This document shows positions 23,853 to 32,420 of a stretch of 46,948 bases of DNA, piece by piece. Made by a program: the position numbers and the translations under genes. The stretch spans positions 1 through 46,948 of the forward strand of contig CAZCBJ010000007.1 of assembly GCA_964496705.1 (NCBI GenBank), given 5' to 3'. The stretch is from CAZCBJ01 sp964496705. GTDB taxonomy: Bacteria; Chloroflexota; Anaerolineae; Anaerolineales; Anaerolineaceae. The notes beneath the pieces were generated by a model that saw only the letters and a program-made list of their open reading frames with translations, was not told where the DNA came from and searched no databases. Position 1 is the first letter of the stretch. Each line of letters begins with the position of its first letter.

Positions 23853-26378
23853 ATGAAAATCCCCTTATCCTGGTTAAAAGATTACGTCGATATTGAACTT
23901 CCTCTGGCAGAGCTGGCGCACCAATTGACCATGCTCGGGTTGGAGGTGGACGAGGTGCGCGTGGTTGGGCTGCCCATCCCGGCGGAGCGCCGCGGCATCA
24001 AATTCACCGGTCTGACCTGGGACGCGGACAGAATCGTGGTGGCGCAGATAGACGAAGTGCTGCCGCATCCCAACGCCGACCGGCTGGTGCTGTGCCGGCT
24101 GCTGGATGGCAAGCAGGAGCATATCGTGCTGACCGGCGCGCCCAACCTGTTCCCCTACAAGGGCCAGGGCCCGCTAAACCCGCCGCTCAAAGTGGCCTAC
24201 GCCAAAGAAGGCGCGCAAATCTATGACGGACACCAACCCGGACAGGTGCTGACCACGCTCAAACGCGCCAAAATCCGTGGGGTGGATTCCTATTCGATGG
24301 TTTGCTCCGAAAAAGAACTTGGCATTTCGGACGAGCACGAGGGCGTGATCATCCTCGACGACGACGCGCCCACCGGCATGCCGCTGGTGGATTACATGGG
24401 CGATGCCGTGTTCGAGATTTCGATTCTGCCCAACATGATCCGAAATGCCAGCGTGCTGGGGGCCGCCCGTGAGATGTCGGCCGCCACCGGCAAGCCGCTG
24501 CGCCGACCCACCCCCGCCCTGCCCATGGATGGGCCTGAGATCAGCGGAAAAGCCTTCCTGGAAATCAACGACCCTGATCTGAACCCACGCTTCGTGCTGG
24601 GTTTGGTACAGGACGCCAGACCGCAGCCCAGCCCCTACTGGGTGCAGCGACGCCTGCGCCTGGCGGGCATGCGTCCGATCAATAGCCTGGTGGACGCAAC
24701 CAACTATGTGATGCTCGAAATTGGCCAGCCGCTGCACGCATTTGATTATGATGTGCTGATCAAACGCGCCGGCGGGAAACCACCCACCATCATCACCCGC
24801 GCCGCGCAGCCCGGTGAAAAATTGACCACCCTCGACGGTGTGGAGCGCAACCTGGACCCATTCACCATTCTGGTATGCGACACGGCTGGAGCGCTCTCAC
24901 TGGCGGGTGTGATGGGCGGCATGGAAAGCGAGATCACAGAGAACACCACCAACATCCTGCTCGAAGGTGCGACCTGGAACTTCATCAACACCCGCCGGAC
25001 GGTCAGCGCGCAGAAACTCAACTCAGAAGCGGGTTATCGCTACGCGCGCGGCGTCCACCCGGCGCTCTCTGAAACTGGCGTGCGTTTATGCCTGAGCCGC
25101 ATGGCCGAATGGTCGGGCGGGCAGATCGCCAGCGGATTGGTGGACAACTATCCCCAAATGCCGGTTCATCCAGCCATCCACATCGAGCCGGAAGATGTCC
25201 GCCGCCTGCTGGGTGTTGAGCTGAGCGCGTCAGAGATCGCCCACCTGCTGGGCGGTCTGGAATTCTCCTGCCGCGTGGACGGCGACCAGGTCGAGGTGAC
25301 CCCGCCGCCCATCCGCCTGGACATTGGAGAGGGCGTGGTCGGCAAGGCTGACCTGCTGGAGGAAATTGCCCGACTATACGGCTATGAGCGTATCCCTGCC
25401 ACCCGGCTGACCGACAGCCTGCCGGAACAACGCAGCTATCCGGATTTTGAATTTGAGACCCGGTTGAGCGATATGCTGGTCAGCCTCGGTTTGCAGGAGA
25501 TCATCACCCACCGCATGACCTCCCCGGAACGCGAAGAGAAACTGCTGCCAGTCGGCACACCCCGCGAAGATACCGAATACATCCAAATCATCAACCCGAT
25601 CACCCCCGAACGGCGGGTGATGCGGCGCAGCCTGCTGGCTTCCATGCTGGACACGCTGGAAAGCAACAGCCGTCTGAACAGCCGGATGGCGATGTTCGAG
25701 ATAGGGCATGTCTTCCCACCGCAAGAGCAGGGCCTTCCGGAAGAGAAGCGCCGCCTGGTGATCGCCTTGACCGGCCTGCGCCACACGCCAGCCTGGGATC
25801 GAGCCGGCAAGGAAAATTTGGATTTCTTCGATCTGAAGGGTATCCTGGAAGCAATACTCACCAGCCTGCACGTGCCGGATATCCGTTACGAACCTGACAA
25901 CTGGCCGACCTATCATCCGGGAAAATGCGCGCTGGTCAGCTCAGGAGCAACGGCGCTGGGCATCTTCGGCGAGCTGCACCCGCTGGTCAAAGAACGCTAT
26001 GATTTTGGAGCGGCAGCGGTGCTGGCAGCCGACCTGGACGTGGAAGCGCTGCAAGCGGTCTCCTCAGCCAGACACGAAACCAGCTCAGTGCCGGGTTTCC
26101 CGCCGGTGTTGGAAGATATCGCCGTGATTTTAGATGAAGATACCCCCGCCGCCCAGGTGAACGCGGTCATTCGCAAGGCCGGCGGGCGGATGCTGGCGGA
26201 GGCGCGGTTGTTTGATATTTACCGCGGCGAGCAGCTCGGCGCAGGAAAAAAAAGCCTGGCCTATGCCCTCACCTACCAGGCGCCCGACCGCACGCTGACC
26301 GACAAGGAAGCCACCCAGATCCGCAACCGCATCATTCGGGCGCTAGAACAGGAACTGGGCGCCAAACTGCGCAGTTAG
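23853..26378 (+). CDS. pheT: Phenylalanyl-tRNA synthetase beta subunit
   Basis: 841 residues. The start MKIPLSWLKDYVDIELP is canonical. The order is an N-terminal domain, then the EMAP/Myf-like tRNA-binding domain (about 40-200), the B3/B4 editing domain, B5 and the catalytic-like core (LYGYERIP, HRMTSPEREE), and finally the FDX-ACB anticodon domain at about 750-841 (PGFPPVLEDIAVILDED, YALTYQAPDRTLTDKEA). Length is slightly above the usual 790-800. GAGG lies seven bases before the ATG. Expression probably depends on the pheS T-box unless a separate promoter lies in the 405-bp gap. Confidence 0.95.
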   Translation: MKIPLSWLKDYVDIELPLAELAHQLTMLGLEVDEVRVVGLPIPAERRGIKFTGLTWDADRIVVAQIDEVLPHPNADRLVLCRLLDGKQEHIVLTGAPNLFPYKGQGPLNPPLKVAYAKEGAQIYDGHQPGQVLTTLKRAKIRGVDSYSMVCSEKELGISDEHEGVIILDDDAPTGMPLVDYMGDAVFEISILPNMIRNASVLGAAREMSAATGKPLRRPTPALPMDGPEISGKAFLEINDPDLNPRFVLGLVQDARPQPSPYWVQRRLRLAGMRPINSLVDATNYVMLEIGQPLHAFDYDVLIKRAGGKPPTIITRAAQPGEKLTTLDGVERNLDPFTILVCDTAGALSLAGVMGGMESEITENTTNILLEGATWNFINTRRTVSAQKLNSEAGYRYARGVHPALSETGVRLCLSRMAEWSGGQIASGLVDNYPQMPVHPAIHIEPEDVRRLLGVELSASEIAHLLGGLEFSCRVDGDQVEVTPPPIRLDIGEGVVGKADLLEEIARLYGYERIPATRLTDSLPEQRSYPDFEFETRLSDMLVSLGLQEIITHRMTSPEREEKLLPVGTPREDTEYIQIINPITPERRVMRRSLLASMLDTLESNSRLNSRMAMFEIGHVFPPQEQGLPEEKRRLVIALTGLRHTPAWDRAGKENLDFFDLKGILEAILTSLHVPDIRYEPDNWPTYHPGKCALVSSGATALGIFGELHPLVKERYDFGAAAVLAADLDVEALQAVSSARHETSSVPGFPPVLEDIAVILDEDTPAAQVNAVIRKAGGRMLAEARLFDIYRGEQLGAGKKSLAYALTYQAPDRTLTDKEATQIRNRIIRALEQELGAKLRS

Positions 26379-26534
26379 CCAAGCTAATACAGGGTATAAT
26401 AAGCATCTGTCGGCAAAACAGGCATCTTGGGAGAGATGTCTTATAGGGTTTTCGCCTGTGGATACTCAGGGAAAACATCTACGAATGGTCGCCCCACACG
26501 ACAACCCTTATTCTGGTTGGTTGACTTTGGTCCG

Positions 26535-28148
26535 GTGAGTAAACTTTCTTTTAAAGCTCCTTTTTTTCTTTTTGCATTTGCAGGATTTCCAATCCTGTCT
26601 CTCTACCTGAGCAATTTTAACGCGGTTCAATTCACCGATATGCTTGGAGCCTTGTTGGCCAACCTCGCCCTGGCTTTGCTGGGCTGGTTAATTCTGCAAA
26701 GCCTGCTCAAAGACGAGCAGAAGGCAGCCTATATCGTATCCGTGGCCATCACCATTTTCTTTTCCTACCAGCTGATCCCCATGCTGCTTTCGGTGACGAC
26801 CTACAACTGGAACAAGAAAACAGCCTTCTCGATCAATGGATTTTTCGAAACCTGGGCAGCCAACCTCTTGCTCATCTTGTCCCTGTCTGCCTTGGGATAC
26901 GCATTGGTCAGCTCGCTAAGCAGACTGCGACACAAAGTGGACACCAACCTTTTCATGAACATCGCCGGCGGTGTTCTGGTTCTCTCAACGCTCCTTTCTT
27001 TACCCCAGAAAAATATCCCTACCACGCAGCTTATCGACGTTCCCAATGACCGTGCCCTTGCCTGGCTGGCAGACCTTGAACAGCAAGCACAACCCCTGAG
27101 CCCATCGATGCCAAATCTGCCGGACATCTATCTGATCGTTCTGGACGGCTATGTACGCGCCGATATCCTGTATAGCCTGTACCAGGTGGATAACAACCAA
27201 TTCCTGGGACACCTGGCGGATCGCGGATTTTATATTGCGACTAAAAGTCACTCAAATTACGGCTCGACGCTTTTTTCGCTGGCATCCCTCCTGAATTACA
27301 GCTACCTCGACACGCTGGATGCCAGTTTGCCGGACGGCACCAACGACCTGAATCTGTTCAAAGCTTTGATCTCTGAAAATCAGGCCTTCAAACAATTGCG
27401 CGGTTTGGGTTACCGCCTCGTGGTGAACTCAAGCGGGTATGAGCTGGCCAGTTTTTCCAATGCAGATGAATATCTTCAGGAAACAGTTGTTCTCCATGAT
27501 TTTCATCACATCCTCCTCAGCAACACCCCTTTGTCCGTATTTTCCCGCCGCAATTACAACATCCAACGCGAGCAAATCAGCAAAGCGCTGACCCATTTGC
27601 CCGACATAGCTAATGACCCCGCACCGACTCTCGCGTTCATCCACATCCTGGCACCCCATCCACCCTTTGTGTTCGACGCGAATGGAAAACCCATCAACCC
27701 ACCTCGCGACTATTCCATTCGAGACGGCAGCGATTTCCTGATGGTCGACGATTCTCGAGACTATATCAACGGCTATCGCGGAGAGATCATCTACCTGAAT
27801 CGCCGGGTCCAGGATGCAATTGACCGCATCCTGGATAATTCAGCCCAGCCTCCGATCATCATCCTGCAGGGCGACCACGGCTCAGGATTATTTTTTGACC
27901 GCAACAGTCTGGAGAACACACATGTGTGGGAGCGCTATGCCATTCTGAATGCATATTATTTTCCCAATCACGGCGACGCAGGTCTGTACCCCACAATCAC
28001 TCCTGTGAACAGCCTGCGGGTGATGTTCAACACCTATTTCGGAACACACTATCCCCTGCTACCAGACCGCAGTTTTTTTGTGCCGTCCGATTCGGGATAC
28101 CAGCACATCGAAATCACCAGGCAATTGGGCGTACCGGCTCATGAATGA
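26535..28148 (+). CDS. Membrane-anchored alkaline-phosphatase/sulfatase-superfamily protein
   Basis: With the GTG at 26535 the product has 537 residues and opens directly into a hydrophobic segment; the frame is also open from ATG 26427, but the 36 extra residues look non-coding and have no good ribosome site, so the start is uncertain. Four or five membrane helices fill residues 1-165. An extracytoplasmic domain begins PDIYLIVLDGYVRADIL (metal-binding Asp, with the nucleophile position probably Arg-Ala rather than Ser/Thr) and contains FIHILAPHPPFVF and ILQGDHGSG. This is the layout of LTA-synthase-like or phosphoethanolamine-transferase-like enzymes. The usual Thr/Ser nucleophile is not obvious, so activity is uncertain. 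Confidence 0.7.
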   Translation: MSKLSFKAPFFLFAFAGFPILSLYLSNFNAVQFTDMLGALLANLALALLGWLILQSLLKDEQKAAYIVSVAITIFFSYQLIPMLLSVTTYNWNKKTAFSINGFFETWAANLLLILSLSALGYALVSSLSRLRHKVDTNLFMNIAGGVLVLSTLLSLPQKNIPTTQLIDVPNDRALAWLADLEQQAQPLSPSMPNLPDIYLIVLDGYVRADILYSLYQVDNNQFLGHLADRGFYIATKSHSNYGSTLFSLASLLNYSYLDTLDASLPDGTNDLNLFKALISENQAFKQLRGLGYRLVVNSSGYELASFSNADEYLQETVVLHDFHHILLSNTPLSVFSRRNYNIQREQISKALTHLPDIANDPAPTLAFIHILAPHPPFVFDANGKPINPPRDYSIRDGSDFLMVDDSRDYINGYRGEIIYLNRRVQDAIDRILDNSAQPPIIILQGDHGSGLFFDRNSLENTHVWERYAILNAYYFPNHGDAGLYPTITPVNSLRVMFNTYFGTHYPLLPDRSFFVPSDSGYQHIEITRQLGVPAHE

Positions 28149-28163
28149 CAAGATTCGGGCCGT

Positions 28164-29123
28164 CTATTCCGGCGTATTGCCGAGGATGGCTTCAATTTTC
28201 TCTTGCACTTCATCCGTCAGCAGCGCCACCCCTGCGGCCGCGCCCAGGTTTTCATCCAACTGCTCCACGCGGGTGGCGCCGGTGATCACACTGCTGACCT
28301 CTTTGCGGCGCAACACCCAGGCAATCGCCAGTTGGGCAGTGGTCAGCTTCAGTTCTTGAGCCAATGCGGTCAGTTGGCGCACCCTGGCAAGCCGCTCCGG
28401 GGTAAGCTGATCGCGGATCCAGGCCATGTCTTGCAGCGCAGCCCGGCTGGCAAGCGGAATGCCGTCATTGTACTTGCCTGAGAGGATACCGTATTCCAAC
28501 GGGCTGAAAGTGGTCAGCCCCAGGCCATATTCGCGCACCAGACCTTCCAACTCCACCTCGACCGGCTTGCGAAAGAACATATTGTATTTGGGCTGTTCCA
28601 TGCTGGGCGGGATGAGGTTGTACTGGCGGGCGACAGCGATGGCCTGCATCACCTGCGAGGCTTCCCACTTGGAGGTACCCCAGTACAGCACCTTGCCCTG
28701 ACGGATGAGGATATCCATGGTCTGGCAGATTTCCTCGACCGGCGTGTCAGGGTCGAAACGGTGGCAGAAATAAAGGTCGAGATAATCGGTACCCAATCGG
28801 CGCAGCGAGGCATGAATCGACTCCATCACGTGCTTGCGCGAGAGCCCTCGCCCGTTGGGACCGGGCATGGTGGGCCAGAAGACTTTGCTGGACAGCACCA
28901 GCGCCTCGCGCGGCAGCCCCTGGATGGCCTGCCCCATCACCGTTTCAGCCTGCCCATTGGCGTACATATCGGCATTGTCAAAGAAATTGACCCCGTGGTC
29001 ATAGGCGGCATGCACCAGGCTGACCGCGGACTGCTCGCTGATCTGGTTGCCAAAGGTTACCCACGCACCCAGGGATATTTCACTCACCTTCAAACCGGAA
29101 CGGCCCAATCTGCGATAATGCAT
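28164..29123 (-). CDS. Aldo/keto reductase (potassium-channel beta-subunit-like)
   Basis: 319 residues with the complete AKR tetrad: Asp and Tyr in FFDNADMYANG, Lys in SSKVFW, His in YFCHRFD. LGRSGLKVSEISLGAW and the NADPH-binding C-terminus (VITGATRVEQLDENLGA) fit the Kv-beta/YghZ-type subgroup. The physiological substrate is unknown. The start at 29123 has a strong GAGGAGG. It converges with the membrane protein gene (15 bp between stop codons). Confidence 0.88.
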   Translation of the reverse strand: MHYRRLGRSGLKVSEISLGAWVTFGNQISEQSAVSLVHAAYDHGVNFFDNADMYANGQAETVMGQAIQGLPREALVLSSKVFWPTMPGPNGRGLSRKHVMESIHASLRRLGTDYLDLYFCHRFDPDTPVEEICQTMDILIRQGKVLYWGTSKWEASQVMQAIAVARQYNLIPPSMEQPKYNMFFRKPVEVELEGLVREYGLGLTTFSPLEYGILSGKYNDGIPLASRAALQDMAWIRDQLTPERLARVRQLTALAQELKLTTAQLAIAWVLRRKEVSSVITGATRVEQLDENLGAAAGVALLTDEVQEKIEAILGNTPE

Positions 29124-29168
29124 GCCAGCCTCCTCAATGATTAACAGGTAATTGACCGCGATCCGAAT

Positions 29169-30509
29169 CTACTGCTCCGGCTCGCCCGATCCAATCCCCA
29201 GCGGCTTCCACTTGTCGCCATCCGCGCGCAGGCGGTGGGCGCCGCCGCCACGATTGTGCAACTGGTCAAAGCCCTCCGGCTTGATGAACATCTCCTGCCC
29301 ATCCAGCAAACCGTGCACACCTTCCTGTCCGGGTTCGATACGCTTGTTGCGGCAGAAGGAGCAGGTTTGCGGATCATGGGGTTTGTAATCCAGTGGTTCT
29401 TCGTAGGTGGTGATATAGCCCTCGTAGTTGCGCAGGACAATTTTGTGATCCGAGAAGCTGACCAGATAATTGGGCATCAGTGGGATTTTTCCCCCGCCGC
29501 CGGGCGCATCCACGCAGAAGGTTGGCACGGCAAACCCGCTGGTGTGGCCGCGCAGCCCTTCAATGATCTCAATTCCCTTGGCCACCGGGGTGCGGAAATG
29601 CCCGGCGCCTTCCACCAGGTCGCACTGATAGAGGTAATAGGGGCGCACGCGGATGCGCAGCAGGTCCTGCACCAGTTTACGCTGAATATGCACGCAGTCG
29701 TTGACCCCCGCCAACAGCACCGCCTGGTTGCCGAGCGGAATGCCGGCGCGGCTGAGCCGGTCGGCGGCCTGAGCCAGTTCGGCGGTGATTTCGTTGGGAT
29801 GGTTGACATGGATGTTCAGCCACAGCGGATGGAATTGCTCCAACATGGCGCACAGCTCATCCGTGACCCGCATGGGCATGAAGACCGGCACACGGCTGCC
29901 GATGCGCACGATTTCAATATGCGGAATTTCGCGCAGGCGGGTGAGCAATTCTTCAAGCAGCTTGGGCGCCAGGATCAGCGGATCGCCGCCGGAAAGGAGC
30001 ACATCGCGCACCTGTGGGGTGCGGCGCAGGTATTCGATCTGCATCTCGAATTCCTGGCGCGAGAAGGTGGCGCTGGGGTCGCCGACGATGCGCGAGCGGG
30101 TGCAGTAGCGGCAGTAGGAAGCGCACTGGGTGGTCACCAGCATCAGCACGCGGTCAGGGTAGCGGTGCACCAGCCCGGGGACGGGCGAATGGCGGTCTTC
30201 AGCCAGCGAGTCTTCCATCATGCCGGTGAAAGGCGCCACCTCGCCGGCGGTGGGCAGCACCTGTTTGCGGATGGGATCAGCCGGGTCATCGGGATTGATC
30301 AGGCTGGCATAATATGGGGTGATATCCACCCGGAACAAGCCGGGAGTGCTGAGCGCTTTTCGCTCGCTTTCAGTAAGTGGGAACAACTTTTCGAAGTCCT
30401 CCACCGTATTCAAGCGCTGGCTGAGCTGCCAGCGCCAGTCATTCCATTTGTCATCCGGAACCGATCGGTAACAGGGGGCGCGTTTAGAAGGGAAAACAGG
30501 CAGAGGCAT
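29169..30509 (-). CDS. kamA: Lysine 2,3-aminomutase
   Basis: 446 residues. Radical-SAM cluster CxxxCxxC is Cys129, Cys133 and Cys136 (CASYCRYC), and the PLP-binding motif PGGGGK is present. The C-terminal zinc-site type CSFCRNKR is also seen. The enzyme interconverts L-lysine and L-beta-lysine using SAM, PLP and a [4Fe-4S] cluster. Length and the DVLLSGGDPL block match true KamA rather than the shorter EpmB. Neither lysine-fermentation partners (kamDE) nor the beta-lysine acetyltransferase ablB lies beside it, so the role (fermentation, or the osmolyte N-acetyl-beta-lysine) is open. It is transcribed divergently from hrcA. Confidence 0.92.
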   Translation of the reverse strand: MPLPVFPSKRAPCYRSVPDDKWNDWRWQLSQRLNTVEDFEKLFPLTESERKALSTPGLFRVDITPYYASLINPDDPADPIRKQVLPTAGEVAPFTGMMEDSLAEDRHSPVPGLVHRYPDRVLMLVTTQCASYCRYCTRSRIVGDPSATFSRQEFEMQIEYLRRTPQVRDVLLSGGDPLILAPKLLEELLTRLREIPHIEIVRIGSRVPVFMPMRVTDELCAMLEQFHPLWLNIHVNHPNEITAELAQAADRLSRAGIPLGNQAVLLAGVNDCVHIQRKLVQDLLRIRVRPYYLYQCDLVEGAGHFRTPVAKGIEIIEGLRGHTSGFAVPTFCVDAPGGGGKIPLMPNYLVSFSDHKIVLRNYEGYITTYEEPLDYKPHDPQTCSFCRNKRIEPGQEGVHGLLDGQEMFIKPEGFDQLHNRGGGAHRLRADGDKWKPLGIGSGEPEQ

Positions 30510-30616
30510 GGTTCAACTCCATTCCAGTAATAGAAATATTCACCAAGGCGATTGTAACAAAAGTTGCCCAATTTTGCGACTTCTGTAAGAAATTTATAAA
30601 TATTTTGCTGTGCGCC

Positions 30617-30645
30617 TTGACGCTCAAATATGGAAATGGTATGAT
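30617..30645 (+). promoter_or_regulatory. Housekeeping promoter of the hrcA operon
   Basis: TTGACG (30617-30622) and TATGAT (30640-30645) are separated by exactly 17 bp. The expected start, near 30652, lies just upstream of the CIRCE element, as in other HrcA-regulated operons. Confidence 0.8.
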
Positions 30646-30658
30646 GAAAGCCGGTAGA

Positions 30659-30685
30659 TTAGCACTCAAAGGTCGAGAGTGCTAA
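30659..30685 (+). promoter_or_regulatory. CIRCE operator (HrcA binding site)
   Basis: A perfect TTAGCACTC-N9-GAGTGCTAA inverted repeat lies between the promoter and the hrcA start at 30705. HrcA binding here would block transcription of the chaperone operon, giving autoregulation and heat-shock induction. Confidence 0.97.
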
Positions 30686-30704
30686 TAAAATTAAAAGGAT
30701 AACG

Positions 30705-31739
30705 ATGGAAGCGCTGACCGAACGCCAAAAATTTCTGTTCACCCTGGTGATCCACGAGCATATCCGCTCGGCGGCGCCGGTTGGCTCTGAGACTCTGGTC
30801 AACCGCTACCATCTGGACATCAGCCCGGCGACGGTGCGCAATGAGCTGGCAGCCCTGGAAGACAAGGGTTATCTGCGCCACCCGCACACATCCGCCGGAC
30901 GGGTTCCCACCGAAGAGGGCTACCGTTATTTCGTCGGAAGGCTGATGCAGGAATCCGAACTGCCCGAGACCACCCGGCGCATGATCAGCCACCAATTCTA
31001 CCAGATGCGCAATGACGTGGAACAGTGGACGCGGCTGGCAGCCTCGGTGCTGGCCACCCAGTCGCGGGCCGCTTCGCTGGACACCGCACCCCAACATGAA
31101 CAGGTGAGGGTTAAGCACATCGAGTTGATCGCAACCCGCGGGCGCCAGGTGCTGATGATCATGGTGATGATGGGCGGTGAAATTCACCAGCGGCTGCTGA
31201 CGCTGGACGAGATTGTTCCTCAGGAGCAGCTTTCTGCGACCGCCGGCCGGGTGACCATGGGTTTACAGGACAAGGAAATTACAGCCATCGAGGCCATCCG
31301 CCCGCAATTCAATGGATTGGACCTGGAAGTGGTCAACTGGACGCTGGAAGAATTGCGCCGTACCGGTAGCATGGGCGCAGGCGAAATTTACTTGGACGGA
31401 TTGACCAACGTGTTGGCCGAGCCGGAATTTGCCGGCTCAGAGGACGCGCGGCGCGCACTGCGCATGCTGGAAGAGCGTTCGGCGCTGCAGGAATTGCTCT
31501 CAAAAATGGTGCAAAGCAATACGGTGGGCGCGGTGCAGGTGGTGATCGGCGGCGAAGGAACCTGGGAGGACCTGCGGCAATGCTCCATGGTGCTGGCACG
31601 CTACGGCTCTCCGGGCCTGGTCACCGGCACCCTGGGTGTTCTGGGTCCGATGCGCATGCCCTACGGTCGCACCATTTCCACCGTGCGCTTCATCGCCAGT
31701 CTTTTGAGCGATATGGTGGCAGAAACACTGGCTGAATAG
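30705..31739 (+). CDS. hrcA: Heat-inducible transcription repressor HrcA
   Basis: 344 residues. The winged-helix N-terminus includes SETLVNRYHLDISPATVRNE and a HTSAGRVPTEEGYRYFV hinge, both diagnostic of HrcA. The C-terminal dimerisation/inducer domain ends with the conserved GPMRMPYGR...V segment. It represses the operon through the CIRCE site 20 bp upstream, and HrcA is normally kept active by GroEL. AAGGA precedes the ATG. First gene of hrcA-grpE-dnaK-dnaJ-prmA. Confidence 0.96.
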   Translation: MEALTERQKFLFTLVIHEHIRSAAPVGSETLVNRYHLDISPATVRNELAALEDKGYLRHPHTSAGRVPTEEGYRYFVGRLMQESELPETTRRMISHQFYQMRNDVEQWTRLAASVLATQSRAASLDTAPQHEQVRVKHIELIATRGRQVLMIMVMMGGEIHQRLLTLDEIVPQEQLSATAGRVTMGLQDKEITAIEAIRPQFNGLDLEVVNWTLEELRRTGSMGAGEIYLDGLTNVLAEPEFAGSEDARRALRMLEERSALQELLSKMVQSNTVGAVQVVIGGEGTWEDLRQCSMVLARYGSPGLVTGTLGVLGPMRMPYGRTISTVRFIASLLSDMVAETLAE

Positions 31740-31789
31740 AGCCATTTTTATCCATGAGGGACACCTGTAAAGCTGGAGAATGACAACCT

Positions 31790-32410
31790 ATGAGTGAAAA
31801 GCGGCATAAAAAAAATCCCAACCCGGAACCCGAACAACCCGCCAACCCAGGTGGGGAAAGCGAACAGTCTGGCACGAATATTGCTGGGAAACCAGAAGCC
31901 AACGAGGCAGAAACCCCCGTTGAAGTCATGCTGGTCGCAAAGGAGGAATATCTGTCACTCAAAGAGCAGTTGGAACAAACGCGCAAGCAGGCACAGGAAT
32001 TTTCAGACGGATGGCAGCGCGAGCGGGCTGACTTCGCCAACTTCCGCCGGCGAATCGACCGCGAACAGGAACAACGCCAGTCTCTGTTCACCGGCAGCTT
32101 TATTAAAAAGGTGCTGCCGGTCATTGACGACCTGGAGCGGGCATTGAAGGTTCGCCCGCCGCAGGGCGACGGCGCGAGCTGGTCGGAAGGCGTCGAGTTG
32201 ATCTACCGGAAAATGCTTTACATCCTGGAACAGGAGGGCATCCAACCCATTCCGCAGGACATTCAATTCTTTGATCCGACTTTGCATGAAGCCATCTCTC
32301 ACGAGGACAGCCCCGCGCATGAGAGCGGCGAGATCATCGAAGTCATCCAACAGGGATATAAAATTGGCGACCGGGTCTTGCGCCCGGCGCTGGTAAGAGT
32401 CGCACGATAG
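31790..32410 (+). CDS. grpE: Nucleotide exchange factor GrpE
   Basis: 206 residues. A charged disordered N-terminus (about 50 residues) is followed by a long coiled coil from about 55 to 105 (EEYLSLKEQLEQTRKQAQ, then RADFANFRRRIDRE). The beta domain contains FDPTLHEAIS and ends GYKIGDRVLRPALVRVAR, the family signature. It exchanges ADP for ATP on DnaK. The gene is 10 bp upstream of dnaK. Confidence 0.96.
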   Translation: MSEKRHKKNPNPEPEQPANPGGESEQSGTNIAGKPEANEAETPVEVMLVAKEEYLSLKEQLEQTRKQAQEFSDGWQRERADFANFRRRIDREQEQRQSLFTGSFIKKVLPVIDDLERALKVRPPQGDGASWSEGVELIYRKMLYILEQEGIQPIPQDIQFFDPTLHEAISHEDSPAHESGEIIEVIQQGYKIGDRVLRPALVRVAR

Positions 32411-32420
32411 GAGGCTAACA

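Noticed and set aside
26427..26534. N-terminal extension of the membrane phosphatase-like protein from ATG 26427
   Set aside because: The extra residues are polar, lie ahead of the first membrane helix, and lack a ribosome binding site; the region also contains a TATAAT-like promoter element.
29235..30530. 431-codon plus-strand frame opposite kamA
   Set aside because: The minus strand carries all radical-SAM and PLP motifs; the antisense product is low-complexity Ala/Gly/His-rich.
30659..30685. Terminator hairpin upstream of hrcA
   Set aside because: The inverted repeat is an exact CIRCE operator and is not followed by a T-run.
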